64,000 nucleotides of DNA from JALYRV01 sp040902895 (GCA_040902895.1 JBBDWL010000129.1:1-64000); one strand, 5' to 3'; positions 39,709-48,736 are shown, numbered from the stretch's first letter. Program-made: numbers and translations. The notes: generated from the letters alone by a model not told the origin.

Positions 39709-40296
39709 TTATACGGTTTGCGGCCCCAACAATTTTCGCAGCTTCAGCCGCGCTTTGTGCACCTGCGATTTCGAGGTGCCTTCCGAAATCCCCAGCATCG
39801 ATCCCACCTCGCCATGCTCGAAGCCTTCGACATCGTGCAGCAGAAACGCCGCGCGGCAGCCGTCAGGCAGCCGCGCGATGGCGCGCTCGAGATCGATCTG
39901 ATGCACGGCGCCGACCGCCGGTCCAGACGAGGGCGAGACCGGCTCGATCGCGTTGTCGTCTTCGAGCGATGTCGTGGCCTGCGTCATGCGCGACGATTTG
40001 CTGCGCAGATGATCGAGGCACAGATTGGTCGCGAGCCGGAACAACCACGTGCTCAGCCGCGCATCCCCCCGATAACTCTTCAGCTTGCGATGGGCCGTCA
40101 GGAAAATATCCTGCAGCATGTCTTCGGCCTCGGTTCGATTGCCCAGCATCCGGACGCTCAGGCCGAACAGCCGCGACGAATGCTCACGATAAAGCGCCTC
40201 GAACGCCTCGAAATCGCCCGCCTGGCAGCGCTCCGCCAATGCGAGGTCATCCTGATAGACCGTTCCGATCACGCTCGAATCCTTAGACGGGATCAT
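39709..40296 (-). CDS. ECF RNA polymerase sigma factor
   Basis: 195 aa from the ATG at 40294-40296; a GTG at 40326 would add ten residues and overlap the alkyltransferase-like gene. Region 2 covers EAFEALYREHSSRLFGLSVR to NLCLDHLRSK (~25-95), with the core-binding LRTEAEDMLQDIF-type text (GNRTEAEDMLQDIFLTAH) and STWLFRLATN. Region 4 (~140-190) is ARLPDGCRAAFLLHDVEGFE and LGISEGTSKSQVHKARLKL. It is a group 4 sigma factor controlled by the membrane anti-sigma factor encoded 3 bp downstream. The regulon is unknown; the adjacent DUF4097 gene is the obvious target. Confidence 0.93.
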   Translation of the reverse strand: MIPSKDSSVIGTVYQDDLALAERCQAGDFEAFEALYREHSSRLFGLSVRMLGNRTEAEDMLQDIFLTAHRKLKSYRGDARLSTWLFRLATNLCLDHLRSKSSRMTQATTSLEDDNAIEPVSPSSGPAVGAVHQIDLERAIARLPDGCRAAFLLHDVEGFEHGEVGSMLGISEGTSKSQVHKARLKLRKLLGPQTV

Positions 40297-40313
40297 GGGG
40301 GTGCCGCGTTGCC

Positions 40314-40616
40314 TCAACGCGTCCACCGCGCCTGGCCGAAGCCGCGGACCCTCCCGTTGATGACGATGAGGCCCTCGGCCCGCAGGCGTTGGGCCTTCAG
40401 GTGGGGATCATGGCCGAATCCGCCGAGCCGGCCACCCGCCGCGATCACGCGATGCGCGGGCACTGACGGATCGTCGAGCAGGCGCATGATCGTGCCCACG
40501 GCGCGGTGCGCGCGCGGCCGTCCGGCCATGGCTGCCACGTCACCGTAGGTCGCCACCCGCCCGCGCGGAATCTTCCGCACGACCGTGTGCACCCGGGACC
40601 TGAATTCTGAATTCAC
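40314..40616 (-). CDS. Alkyltransferase-like protein (MGMT-type DNA-binding domain, no active-site cysteine)
   Basis: 100 aa, the size of ATL proteins. The winged-helix DNA-binding domain of O6-alkylguanine-DNA alkyltransferases is present: RKIPRGRVATYGDVAAMAGR, HRAVGTIMRLLDD (arginine-finger region) and GGRLGGFGHDPHLKAQRLRA. The catalytic PCHRV motif reads PAHRVIAAGG here, so the alkyl-accepting cysteine is alanine. ATL proteins bind alkylated guanine and flag it for nucleotide excision repair without repairing it themselves. A hairpin element lies immediately upstream (40624-40715). Confidence 0.9.
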   Translation of the reverse strand: MNSEFRSRVHTVVRKIPRGRVATYGDVAAMAGRPRAHRAVGTIMRLLDDPSVPAHRVIAAGGRLGGFGHDPHLKAQRLRAEGLIVINGRVRGFGQARWTR

Positions 40617-40623
40617 TGATGGG

Positions 40624-40715
40624 AAATTCTACCCGGCTTATTTTCCCGTCCTTCGAGTCATCTCGCGCGGTTGTGTCATGACTCTTTGGACACAAAAATA
40701 AGCCGGGTAGAATTT
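40624..40715. repeat. 92-bp near-palindromic element
   Basis: Outer arms 40624-40644 and 40695-40715 are perfect 21-bp reverse complements (AAATTCTACCCGGCTTATTTT). Pairing resumes further in with TCC and GAGTCAT, giving 31 matches over 38-bp arms around a 16-nt loop. It begins at the stop codon of the barrel gene 40715-41476 and ends 8 bp before the ATL start. It could end transcription of the barrel gene or be a small mobile element. Confidence 0.7.
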
Positions 40716-41476
40716 CAGAAAATTATGCGAAGTCCCAGCCCGGCCTGCACGCCGCCGACGGTGACGTTCACGTCGCGGTCGCCCGGTGTGAAGGGCAGCG
40801 TCGCCTGGGTGTACCGCACGATCGCGCCTGCGCCCAGCGATCGCGAGAAGCGCCACGACACATCCAGGCTCGCGTTGAAGCCGAGGCCCGACGCCGACTC
40901 GTTGTCGATATCGACGCCGCGGAACGTCGCCTCGTCGAACGGATACGCGTGATCGTACAGAACGTCGTTCACGAAACTCTGCTCGACCTGAAAGAACGTG
41001 GCACCGGCCCCAATCACCGCCTGGATGGTGCGCCGCACCGGCACGAAGTAAAGGAGGTTGCCGTGGATCGTCGTTTCTTTGCGCCTCAGCCCAGCGTCGC
41101 CCGTGACTTCCCGATGCTTGTTGAAATCCAGCGGGTGCGGAATCCGCGCGGTGACGCGGCCGCCGTTGCGCAACGGCGCGGCGTACGTCGAAATGCCGGC
41201 GCCGATGCCGATGTTGCGCCACAGGCGGACGCCGCCCGAGCCGTCGAGCGCCAGCGCCGGCGTGGCGTCGAACATCGTCTCGATCGCGCCCGTTTCGACG
41301 AACTCCTCGAACTCGACCCGTTCGGTGAAGGAGCTCGTCGTGGCCTGAAAAACGCCGTTCACGGACAGGAACCCGCGCGTGGCCGCCGGCGCCTGAAAGC
41401 GGCCTTGTGCAGCGGCGTCCGTGCACGCGAGGCCGGTCAGGCCCGCCGCCAGGCACGCGGCAATGGTGATTCTCAC
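40715..41476 (-). CDS. Outer-membrane beta-barrel protein, uncharacterised
   Basis: 253 aa with a signal peptide (MRITIAACLAAGLTGLACTD, cleavage near AAAQ). Beta strands alternate through the protein: GFLSVNGVFQATTSSFTERV, GGVRLWRNIGIGAGISTYAA, ETTIHGNLLYFVPVRRTIQA, VIGAGATFFQVEQ, LGFNASLDVSWRFSRSLGAG, VGGVQAGLGLRIIF with a terminal Phe. It resembles porin-like 'outer membrane beta-barrel' proteins without a specific family. Its start overlaps the stop of the M4 protease gene (ATGA), so the two are coupled. A near-palindrome begins at its stop codon. Confidence 0.75.
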   Translation of the reverse strand: MRITIAACLAAGLTGLACTDAAAQGRFQAPAATRGFLSVNGVFQATTSSFTERVEFEEFVETGAIETMFDATPALALDGSGGVRLWRNIGIGAGISTYAAPLRNGGRVTARIPHPLDFNKHREVTGDAGLRRKETTIHGNLLYFVPVRRTIQAVIGAGATFFQVEQSFVNDVLYDHAYPFDEATFRGVDIDNESASGLGFNASLDVSWRFSRSLGAGAIVRYTQATLPFTPGDRDVNVTVGGVQAGLGLRIIF

Positions 41477-43098
41477 TGGACGCCGACCGCCGTCCAGGCC
41501 TGCGCGACCGCCGTTTCGGCCGGGCTGTTGGCGCCGTACAGATCGCGCGCCGCCTGCAGGGTGATGGCCCGCGCCTGCGAGAAGTTCGTGTTCGACGGCA
41601 TGAGCTCGGTGAACGCGCGATAGAAGACCTTTTCGATTTGCTCGCGATTCGCGAAGCCGACGCCCTGCACCGCGGCTCCGGTGCGCGGATGCGGCCCGCC
41701 CTCGATCGCCAGGTAGAAGGCGAGATTCGAGATCCCGGAGTTGCTGTGTACGCCGCCATTGTCGGCTGGGCCCGTAAACCGGATGGAGTAATGATCCGGG
41801 TCGCCGTACGACGCGGGATTCGCAAGGTTGCGCAAGCCGCCCGGCCTGATGACGTCTTCGGCGATCAGCCAGTCGGCCTGCAGACTGCCGGTGCCGCGAT
41901 TCTGAAAGAAGAACTCCGCCGCCGCGCCCATCATGTCTGAGAACGACTCGTTCAGCGCGCCGGATTCCCCTTCGTAGATCAGATCCGACGAGTATTCGGT
42001 GACGCCATGCGTCAGCTCGTGCGCGACGACGTCGAGGGCGCCTGCCAGAAAATCCCAGCTCTGACCGCCCGCGCGGAGGCCCGGAGGAAGACCTTCGCCA
42101 TAGATCATGAGGCCGCCTCCGAAATATGCCGCGTTCAGATAGAAGAGCTCGATCACTTCCGCCGGATGCGAGAACAGGTCCTCGCGGTGCACCGGATGCA
42201 CCAGCGAGACGAGACGCAGGTCGTTGTTGTTGAGGCCGTGCCGGCCGAACCGCTTGAAAAAATAGTCGTACGTGAACCCGCTATACGCGTGAGCGTCGAC
42301 GGCAGCCGGATCCGTCCACACATTGTCGGCGTCGGCCGCGAGATCGTTGTTGCCGAGCGACACGCGCCCGTTCAGGAACGCCTCGACGCGGGTGAGGTTG
42401 CCTTTCATGTCGAACGTGAGGATGTCGGGCGGCCGCAGCTCGTCGCGCGCGAGGAACCCGCTGCCCTCGGGCCGCACGCTCATCTTCTTGTCGTCGCCGA
42501 GCACGCCTGTGCCGCGGCCGACGGCGCTTTGCGTTTTGATCTCGTTGCGCGCCTTGACGAGCGCGCCCGTACCGGCGTCGATGAAGTACGACATCAGCGT
42601 GCCGGCGGCCAGCGAAAACACGCGCTCGTGCCAGACGAGCGCGAACGCGCCGCTCTCGAGCGGCAGCACGATCAATTCCGGCTGTCGCGTCTCGCCAAGC
42701 GTGGCGCCGCCCAGCTCTTCGATCCGCCGCTTGGCGTCGGCCTGCGCGAGGGCCGGTGCCGTGTCGACCGCGATGCCGTCGTAGATGGTGCCGAAGATGG
42801 ATATCGTCTGGCCGGTGCTGTCGCGCTGGCGCGCGACGTCGGCGCCGTACACGCGCACGCCGGCAAAGTACTGATCGAATCGTTCATGCGTCCGGCCCGG
42901 GATCAGCATGTCGTCGCGGACGCTCCGCAGCCGCAGATCGCCCGTACGGATGTCCGCCGCCACGCGGCGATCCCAATCGCGAAGCGCGTTCAGGCCGCGG
43001 GGCGTGACTCGCGGCTCCTGCGCTGTGGCAGCGCTCGCCGCAGAGAACAAGCCGAGCAAAAGGGCGACGAGGCGGAATGTCTTGAGCCGCACGAACAC
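41473..43098 (-). CDS. M4-family (thermolysin-like) zinc metalloprotease
   Basis: 541 aa. Signal peptide (LVALLLGLFSAASAATAQEP); FTP/PepSY-like inhibitory propeptide (~30-200: DMLIPGRTHERFDQYFAGVR, VYGADVARQRDSTGQTISIF). The catalytic domain has HELTH in DVVAHELTHGVTEYSSDLIY (~355) and the third zinc ligand in ESGALNESFSDMMGA (~380). It ends with the M4 C-terminal domain carrying the second catalytic His in GVHSNSGISNLAFYLAIEGG. It is a secreted endopeptidase that needs removal of its propeptide. It overlaps the downstream barrel gene by 4 bp and is 11 bp after a phosphatase gene. Confidence 0.95.
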   Translation of the reverse strand: MFVRLKTFRLVALLLGLFSAASAATAQEPRVTPRGLNALRDWDRRVAADIRTGDLRLRSVRDDMLIPGRTHERFDQYFAGVRVYGADVARQRDSTGQTISIFGTIYDGIAVDTAPALAQADAKRRIEELGGATLGETRQPELIVLPLESGAFALVWHERVFSLAAGTLMSYFIDAGTGALVKARNEIKTQSAVGRGTGVLGDDKKMSVRPEGSGFLARDELRPPDILTFDMKGNLTRVEAFLNGRVSLGNNDLAADADNVWTDPAAVDAHAYSGFTYDYFFKRFGRHGLNNNDLRLVSLVHPVHREDLFSHPAEVIELFYLNAAYFGGGLMIYGEGLPPGLRAGGQSWDFLAGALDVVAHELTHGVTEYSSDLIYEGESGALNESFSDMMGAAAEFFFQNRGTGSLQADWLIAEDVIRPGGLRNLANPASYGDPDHYSIRFTGPADNGGVHSNSGISNLAFYLAIEGGPHPRTGAAVQGVGFANREQIEKVFYRAFTELMPSNTNFSQARAITLQAARDLYGANSPAETAVAQAWTAVGVQ

Positions 43099-43109
43099 CT
43101 CCCGCGCTG

Positions 43110-44738
43110 CTATTTCACGGCCGCGTCGAGACTGCGGCCGTGCGGGCGATCGAGCGCGACACCGGTCAGCCGCGACCAGGTCGCGGGGATGTCGAGCGGC
43201 GAGACCGGCACGGCGTACGTCCCGGCCTTGAACGGACTGCCAAACAGCATAACCGGGACGCGACGGTCGTAGTCGTAATACGTGCCGTGCGAGGCTGCGT
43301 CGGTCGAGGCCGTGTGATGTTCGCGCAACAGGAGCATGAGATCGCCGGAACGGCCGGGGTAGTAGCTCAACAGGACGGCGCGCATCATCGGGTCGTCCGA
43401 CCCGCGCTCCCGCGCCATGTCCGCGCCGCTCATCACCCGCAGCACCGATGGCAGCGCTTCAATGCCCGTCTTGAGTTTCGCGAGCGTCGCAGGCTCCTTC
43501 ATCAGCCGCGTGAGCGACGCGGCGGTCAGATAGACCTCCGTATAAAGCTCGTGGTCGACGTACGTTCCGTCGCCCCACGTCTTGTCGAGCGTATCTTCGA
43601 TGATTGTGGTGACCGCGCCGCGAGGCAGGCGTCCGCCCGGTACGCCCGGCGTTTCGGGAACTTCGCCGACGCCATGATCCGAGGTCAGCGCGAGCACATA
43701 GTTGGCGCGGCCGACCGTGGCGTCGAGATGATCGAGCAGCCGTCCGATGGTTTCGTCCGCCCTGATCAGCACGTCCTGCACCTCGTGGCTGCGGGGGCCG
43801 AATTTGTGGCCGACAAGATCGAGCGCGGAAAAACTGACGGCAAGATAGTCGGTGCCGTCACTCCGGCCGAGTCCGAGGGCGTCGATGGCGGCGATGGCCA
43901 TCTGCCCCAGATAGGCATCGCTCAGCGGACTGCGCTGCCAGCGATCGTAGAACGTCCCATCCGCGACGGCCCCGTTCGAAAGTGCGTGAGGGAAGCGCGG
44001 AGTCCAGCCGGATGGCGGGCGCTCGCCGATTCCTGCGTCAGTGCCCTGATACGCCGGCGCCGGGCGGGCGCGCGTCCAGCTCTCCGCCACCGCGCGCTCA
44101 ATCGGGTTGGCCTTCAGGTACTCGGCAAGCCATGCGGGATGTCCATATGCGGAGGACGTCGCAAATGTGCCCGACGGATCCATCCACACGACGGCATCAC
44201 CGGTGTGTCCGGCAAGGGCGATTGCGGAGCGGGCCTTCAGCGACAGCGACACGACGCGGCCCGCGCCCGCGGGCTGCGAGGCGCGCAGCCGTTCGGCGAA
44301 CGTCTGCGCCATCTGCCAGCGCGCGCTATATCCACTGGTGACCGGTTTCGTGAAGCCCATTCCCGTCACATCCGGATCCGACGTGCATGGCGTGCGGCGG
44401 CGCGTCTGCCGGTCCCACCACTCGTTGAGTGCCATGCCATGCACGGCCGGCACCGTTCCGGTGCCGATGCTCGCGTGTCCCGGGCATGTCGCGGTGCCGG
44501 CGAACGGGTAGCGCGCGTTCGTAAAATGCGCGCCCTCGGTCATCAGCCGGCGCAACCCGGCGGTCCATTGCGCGCCGTACCGGGCGGGATAATCGGCCCG
44601 CAGCTGATCGAGCACGAGCTGCACGATCAATTTCGGCGGCGCAGCCCTGGGCCCGTCGAAGGGCGCCACCTTCGCGCCGCCCGCGGGCGAGAGCAGAACG
44701 AGCGATGCGGCACAGACGAACAGAAGTTTCTGGATCAT
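43110..44738 (-). CDS. Alkaline phosphatase-family protein (PafA-like)
   Basis: 542 aa with a signal peptide (LLFVCAASLVLLSPAGGAKV). It belongs to the type I phosphodiesterase/PafA group of the alkaline phosphatase superfamily: first metal Asp in LIVQLVLDQLRADYPARYG, nucleophile Thr in FAGTATCPGHASIGTGTVPA (~80), second metal site in VSFSALDLVGHKFGPRSHEV (~300) and ALTSDHGVGEVPE (~350). The Thr nucleophile and NEWWDRQT-type text favour a phosphate monoesterase like PafA. It liberates phosphate from organic esters in the periplasm. The start overlaps the TGA of the small membrane protein upstream. Confidence 0.92.
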   Translation of the reverse strand: MIQKLLFVCAASLVLLSPAGGAKVAPFDGPRAAPPKLIVQLVLDQLRADYPARYGAQWTAGLRRLMTEGAHFTNARYPFAGTATCPGHASIGTGTVPAVHGMALNEWWDRQTRRRTPCTSDPDVTGMGFTKPVTSGYSARWQMAQTFAERLRASQPAGAGRVVSLSLKARSAIALAGHTGDAVVWMDPSGTFATSSAYGHPAWLAEYLKANPIERAVAESWTRARPAPAYQGTDAGIGERPPSGWTPRFPHALSNGAVADGTFYDRWQRSPLSDAYLGQMAIAAIDALGLGRSDGTDYLAVSFSALDLVGHKFGPRSHEVQDVLIRADETIGRLLDHLDATVGRANYVLALTSDHGVGEVPETPGVPGGRLPRGAVTTIIEDTLDKTWGDGTYVDHELYTEVYLTAASLTRLMKEPATLAKLKTGIEALPSVLRVMSGADMARERGSDDPMMRAVLLSYYPGRSGDLMLLLREHHTASTDAASHGTYYDYDRRVPVMLFGSPFKAGTYAVPVSPLDIPATWSRLTGVALDRPHGRSLDAAVK

Positions 44739-45187
44739 CGGCGGACCACCGGCGCGAAACAGATTGCGGCGAAGAGGAGATCGAATGACGCGCCGCCGAC
44801 GGCAAGCCAGCGCGGGGCAAGGACGGGCAGCAGCCCGGGGCGGTGGGCGATGTCGACCAGCGCGTGCGCCGCGAACGCCAGCGCGAGCATCATCAGCGCG
44901 CGGCGCGGCTCGCTGAGCTGCGCCAGCAGCGACACGCCCGCAAACGCGCCGGCCAGCGCCACGTCGGGCGCGGCGCCCGGTGTCGCCTCCGACGCGGCCG
45001 CCAGCCCGGCATACACGGCCGCATTGAGCGCGAGCAGCGTGGCCGCGGCCTGGCTCAAACGCAGCTCGCCGACGACGCGCCGGGGATCATCATGCGCAAA
45101 GCGCGTGAGCCGCCACGAGAACAGGGCAAGCGGCGCCCCGAACATCACGGCCATCACGAGAAAGAAGACAGCGACCTCGCTGGGCAC
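44735..45187 (-). CDS. Membrane protein, four to five helices, uncharacterised
   Basis: 150 aa. Hydrophobic segments include EVAVFFLVMAVMFGAPLALF, AAATLLALNAAVYAGLAAAS, VALAGAFAGVSLLAQLS, ALMMLALAFAAHALVDIAHR and ASFDLLFAAICFAPVV. HDDPRR in the first loop and AHRPG later are the only polar features. No family is recognised. It stands between the HD-GYP gene (13 bp upstream) and the phosphatase gene (4-bp overlap), so it belongs to the same long transcript, and it may be an integral membrane partner of either. Confidence 0.7.
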   Translation of the reverse strand: MPSEVAVFFLVMAVMFGAPLALFSWRLTRFAHDDPRRVVGELRLSQAAATLLALNAAVYAGLAAASEATPGAAPDVALAGAFAGVSLLAQLSEPRRALMMLALAFAAHALVDIAHRPGLLPVLAPRWLAVGGASFDLLFAAICFAPVVRR

Positions 45188-45199
45188 CCGGCAGCGAGT

Positions 45200-46555
45200 C
45201 TATCCGAGCATGCGCGCCGGATCGAGCCCGACGGTCGCCGGATCGACAACGGAGGCCACGGTCAGATGCTCGCCGGCTTCCTGCCAGAGATCGATCTCCT
45301 CGCCGCCGATGACCGGTGCCGCCGCCGCATCGAAGAGCACCCGGACGGTCGGCCGATCCGGGCTTGGCGCGTGAATGCCCGTGACGACCGCCATCCGGCC
45401 GTCCGACAGCGCGACCAGCGTGCCGGGCGGGTAGATGCCCATCAATTGCACGAAGCGGCGCACGAGATGCTGATCGAACTGCATGCCGTCGTTCCGCTTC
45501 AGCACGGCAAGGATGCGATCGGTCGGAAACGCTTCCTGGTATTCCCGCTGCGATCGCATGGCATCGTACACGTCGGCCACGCTGCACAGCATCGTGGCGA
45601 GATTGAGCGTGTCGCGCGTCACGCCCTCGGGGTATCCCTGGCCGTCGAGCCGCAGATGGTGCTCGAACGCCACGACCGGTGAGAGCGCCGGCATCTCGGG
45701 CGTCTGCCGCAGCAGCGCGGCGCCGTCGATGGTGTGCCGCTTCATGATGGCGAACTCGCGATCGTCGAGCTTCGACGGCTTGTTGAGGATGTCTTTCGGC
45801 GTTTTCACCTTGCCGATGTCGTGCATCAGCGCGGCCAGCCCGAACTCGCGCAAGAGCCGTCCTTCGATGCCGAGCGCGCGCGCCTGGGCCATCGTGAGAA
45901 TCGACACGTTCACCATGTGCGTGAAGGTGTAGTTGTCGTACTTCTTCATCGCCGCAAGCGCGATGAGCGCCGTGCGATTCTCGGTGACGGCGTCCGCGAG
46001 GTTTTCGATGGAGGCGGCCGCCGCTTTGACATCAGGGCGTCCTTCCATCAGCGCCGACTCCCACACGGTCTCGGCCTGTCCCACCGCGTCGCCGTACAGC
46101 CGCTGGAGCGTCCCCCGATCCCCGCCTCCCGGCGCCGGCGCATCATCGTCGCTCGCCAGCCGGCCGATGCGGATGTTGGCGGAGTTCAGGGTCAAGGCGG
46201 TGTCGGTGCCGGCAATCGATTTCGCGAGCGCGGCCATGAAGGTTTCGAGCTCCCGCGGCGCGGCGCCGCGGCTGATCGCGATGCGCTCGATGCCCGCGCG
46301 TTTGAGCCGATCGATCAGCTCGATCATCTGTCCGGCCAGGCGGGGCAGCGGCAGGTCGCCCACCACGACCTGACCGGCGACGAGACCAATCACGACCGTC
46401 GGGTTTTGCTGATGCAGCGTCTCGAGCGCGGCGAGAAGTCCGGCCGTCTGCCGCGCGACGATCGGATGCGACGGCGCGTAGAGCTGCGCGGCGCGCAGGC
46501 CGCCTGACAGCCGGCGCACCAGTTCCTCGGACGCGGCGACGATCTGATCGCTCAT
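45200..46555 (-). CDS. HD-GYP domain protein, second module
   Basis: 451 aa. Residues 1-135 form an N-terminal domain shared with the three genes upstream: LVRRLSGGLRAAQLYAPSHP, TVVIGLVAGQVVVGDLPLP, KRAGIERIAISRGAAPRELE. The HD-GYP domain (~195-380) is intact: FTHMVNVSILTMAQARALGI, HDIGKVKTPKDILNKP (~247), the RHTIDGAALL histidine, and FEHHLRLDGQGYPEG. Such domains hydrolyse cyclic-di-GMP to GMP. The C-terminal ~70 residues are a PilZ-like/beta module (GIYPPGTLVALSDGRMAVVT, VRVLFDAAAAPVIGGEEIDL), common after HD-GYP. Start overlaps the HEAT gene by 4 bp. Paralogue of 48737-50077. Confidence 0.9.
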   Translation of the reverse strand: MSDQIVAASEELVRRLSGGLRAAQLYAPSHPIVARQTAGLLAALETLHQQNPTVVIGLVAGQVVVGDLPLPRLAGQMIELIDRLKRAGIERIAISRGAAPRELETFMAALAKSIAGTDTALTLNSANIRIGRLASDDDAPAPGGGDRGTLQRLYGDAVGQAETVWESALMEGRPDVKAAAASIENLADAVTENRTALIALAAMKKYDNYTFTHMVNVSILTMAQARALGIEGRLLREFGLAALMHDIGKVKTPKDILNKPSKLDDREFAIMKRHTIDGAALLRQTPEMPALSPVVAFEHHLRLDGQGYPEGVTRDTLNLATMLCSVADVYDAMRSQREYQEAFPTDRILAVLKRNDGMQFDQHLVRRFVQLMGIYPPGTLVALSDGRMAVVTGIHAPSPDRPTVRVLFDAAAAPVIGGEEIDLWQEAGEHLTVASVVDPATVGLDPARMLG

Positions 46556-48732
46556 GTCTGCCTCCGTGCGAGTGCGAGGCGGGCGGCGCCGGCGCCCTTA
46601 CCGCCTCTGGCGGCCGCGGCTTCGAGGGCGGCTCTGGCCTCGGGCGTGCCGATCGCCGCCAGGGCATCGGCGGCGTGCACACGCACCGCGCGCGCGCGCC
46701 GCGGCGACCACCACTGCGCGACCTCGAGAAGTGTCGACAGGCTGTCGACGGCCTCACGCGTCACCGCCGGACCGAGCATGCCGAGCAGGCTCATCGCGCG
46801 GATGGCAGCGTCCGACATGCGGCGCTCGCGCCAGCGCAGCGCGAGCAGTGCGAGCAGGGGACTGACACGCACATCTCTGAGGAGTCCGAGCTCGTCGAGC
46901 AGCGCCCGCTGTGTCTCGCCGGGCACCGTTTCCAGCGTGCGCAGAATGCGTTCGTGCGCCTGCGGATCTTCGACGATGGCAAGCGCCCGCAGCGCCTCGC
47001 GGCGGACGCGGAGATCGCTGTCGCCCAGCAGGCGCTCGAGCACATCGACACTCGCGGCGCCGCCGAAATCGCGCAGCAGCAGCGCCGCGTTGCGCCGCGT
47101 TTCCGGCACATCAGAGGCGAGCAGCGCCCGCACGGCCTGTTCGCCCGCATCGCCGAAGCCGGCGAGCACCGACCGCAGCCGCTCGCGCGCCGCCGGATCG
47201 GACTCGTGCGCGAGCGCGCGGGCCAGCGCCGGCGCGATGGCGGGACCGAGCCGCGCGAGCAGCGCGACGATCCGATCGACCTCCTCGGGCGCCGCGCGGC
47301 GCACGAGCGGCATCAGATCGCGCACAAGCGCGCCGCTGCGGAGCCCCGCGAGGGCGGCTTCGGCCGCTTCTGCCCGCGCGCCGCCCGCCTCGCGCGCCGA
47401 TTCCAGCGCGGCTTCGAGCGCGAGCGCGGGCTCGACGAAGCCGACGCGCACGAGCTCCTCGATGCGCGCGGCCGCCTGCCGCGCGATCACCGAGAACTGC
47501 GACGCCTCCTGATCGATCGACAGCAGATCGATCAGCACCTGCAGATCGAGGCCGCGCAGCGCGCTGTCGCTGACACTCGAGATCCAGTGCTCGACCCGTT
47601 CGGGCGGATCCGGCTTCGCGGTTTCGAGATCCTCGGCGCGGCCGCGCGCGCCGGTGAGCTCGCGCGCGTATGACGTGCCGACGAACCGGCTGTCGTCGTA
47701 CGAGACGACGAGATGATCGAGCTCCTGCCGCAGCCGGGGAACCTCGTCGGGCGGCGCGCCCGCCGACGGCAGCATGTCGTCGGCGAGCGACGCGATCCGG
47801 CGGCGATCGTCGGCCGGCACGAGCGCCTCGAACGCTTCGCGCAGGCGCGCGGTCGCCGACCCTTCCGTGGCCAGCGCGGTCGCCACGAACCGCGCCTTCG
47901 CCGAGGCGTCGAGGTGATCGAGCACGGCGGCCGCGCCGGCCGCGTCCCGGTGGTCCGAGCCGTCGCCGGCGGCGGTGCGCGCGGCCACGAGGCCGCACAT
48001 GCCTTCGGCCGACAGTCCTGCCGTCAGCTGGGCGAGCCGTTGAAGCGCGGCTTCGACCCGCGCCGGATCGCCGCTGCCGCGATCGAGCACGAGCGCGCCG
48101 AGTCTGGCAATTGCGCGTCCCGTCGTGTCATCCCCTTCGGCGTCGCCGGCCTGTGCCGAGCGGCGGTCTGCGACGGCCGCGATGATGGCCTCGAGATCTT
48201 CGAGCGAGATCGCCGCCAGGGCGCCGTCGTTGGCGGCCTTGAGCAGCCGCGCGAGACTGCCGCCGTGTCCCTCGCGCAGCAGGGCGGCATAGTCGATGGC
48301 ATGCAGCTCGATGCTCGGGCCGCCGGCCGTCTTCCAGAGCGATGCGAGCCCGCCGTCGCGCCGGTTGTCGTCGGCCGGCCGGCTCATGAACGACATCAGC
48401 GTGTGCCACGACTCGCTGTCGGCGTTGCCGTGCAGCGTGATTCCGCCGATGTGGTGGCCGTGCAGCATGGCGGCGAGCTCGCGGACCGCGGGGTCTTCGC
48501 GATCCGGTCCGAGGCCGCGCACCCGCAGCTCGCCCGGCATGATGTCGATGGCGAGACCGCTGTCGCCGCTCGCGCGCCGCGCGGCTTCCGTAACGCGCGC
48601 GATGGAATCGACCACGGCGCGATGGCCGGCGGGATAGAGAGACACCGCGCGCGCGGCCGCGCGGCACGCGCGCGCGAAATCGATCAGCTTCTGCGACAGA
48701 TCGGGCGGAAGATGCCGGCTGATCTCGCTCAT
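46552..48732 (-). CDS. HEAT-repeat protein, second module
   Basis: 726 aa, soluble, no signal peptide. Residues ~1-150 show the same domain as its three neighbours (ACRAAARAVSLYPAGHRAVV; GLAIDIMPGELRVRGLGP; HHIGGITLHGNADSESWHTL), ending with IELHAIDYAALLREG. The middle (~150-440) is all-helical with no family match. The last ~280 residues are HEAT/armadillo repeats: DPAARERLRSVLAGFGDAGE, DVPETRRNAALLLRDFGG, SDLRVRREALRALAIVEDPQ and TPEARAALEAAAARG. HEAT arrays usually serve as protein-binding scaffolds. It lies between two HD-GYP genes with 4-bp spacing or overlap on each side. Function not known. Confidence 0.82.
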   Translation of the reverse strand: MSEISRHLPPDLSQKLIDFARACRAAARAVSLYPAGHRAVVDSIARVTEAARRASGDSGLAIDIMPGELRVRGLGPDREDPAVRELAAMLHGHHIGGITLHGNADSESWHTLMSFMSRPADDNRRDGGLASLWKTAGGPSIELHAIDYAALLREGHGGSLARLLKAANDGALAAISLEDLEAIIAAVADRRSAQAGDAEGDDTTGRAIARLGALVLDRGSGDPARVEAALQRLAQLTAGLSAEGMCGLVAARTAAGDGSDHRDAAGAAAVLDHLDASAKARFVATALATEGSATARLREAFEALVPADDRRRIASLADDMLPSAGAPPDEVPRLRQELDHLVVSYDDSRFVGTSYARELTGARGRAEDLETAKPDPPERVEHWISSVSDSALRGLDLQVLIDLLSIDQEASQFSVIARQAAARIEELVRVGFVEPALALEAALESAREAGGARAEAAEAALAGLRSGALVRDLMPLVRRAAPEEVDRIVALLARLGPAIAPALARALAHESDPAARERLRSVLAGFGDAGEQAVRALLASDVPETRRNAALLLRDFGGAASVDVLERLLGDSDLRVRREALRALAIVEDPQAHERILRTLETVPGETQRALLDELGLLRDVRVSPLLALLALRWRERRMSDAAIRAMSLLGMLGPAVTREAVDSLSTLLEVAQWWSPRRARAVRVHAADALAAIGTPEARAALEAAAARGGKGAGAARLALARRQT

Positions 48733-48736
48733 CGCG

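Noticed and set aside
43140..45374. 744-codon open frame on the plus strand
   Set aside because: It runs antisense to the phosphatase and membrane-protein genes; composition (Arg, Gly, Ala, His) is that of a shadow frame.
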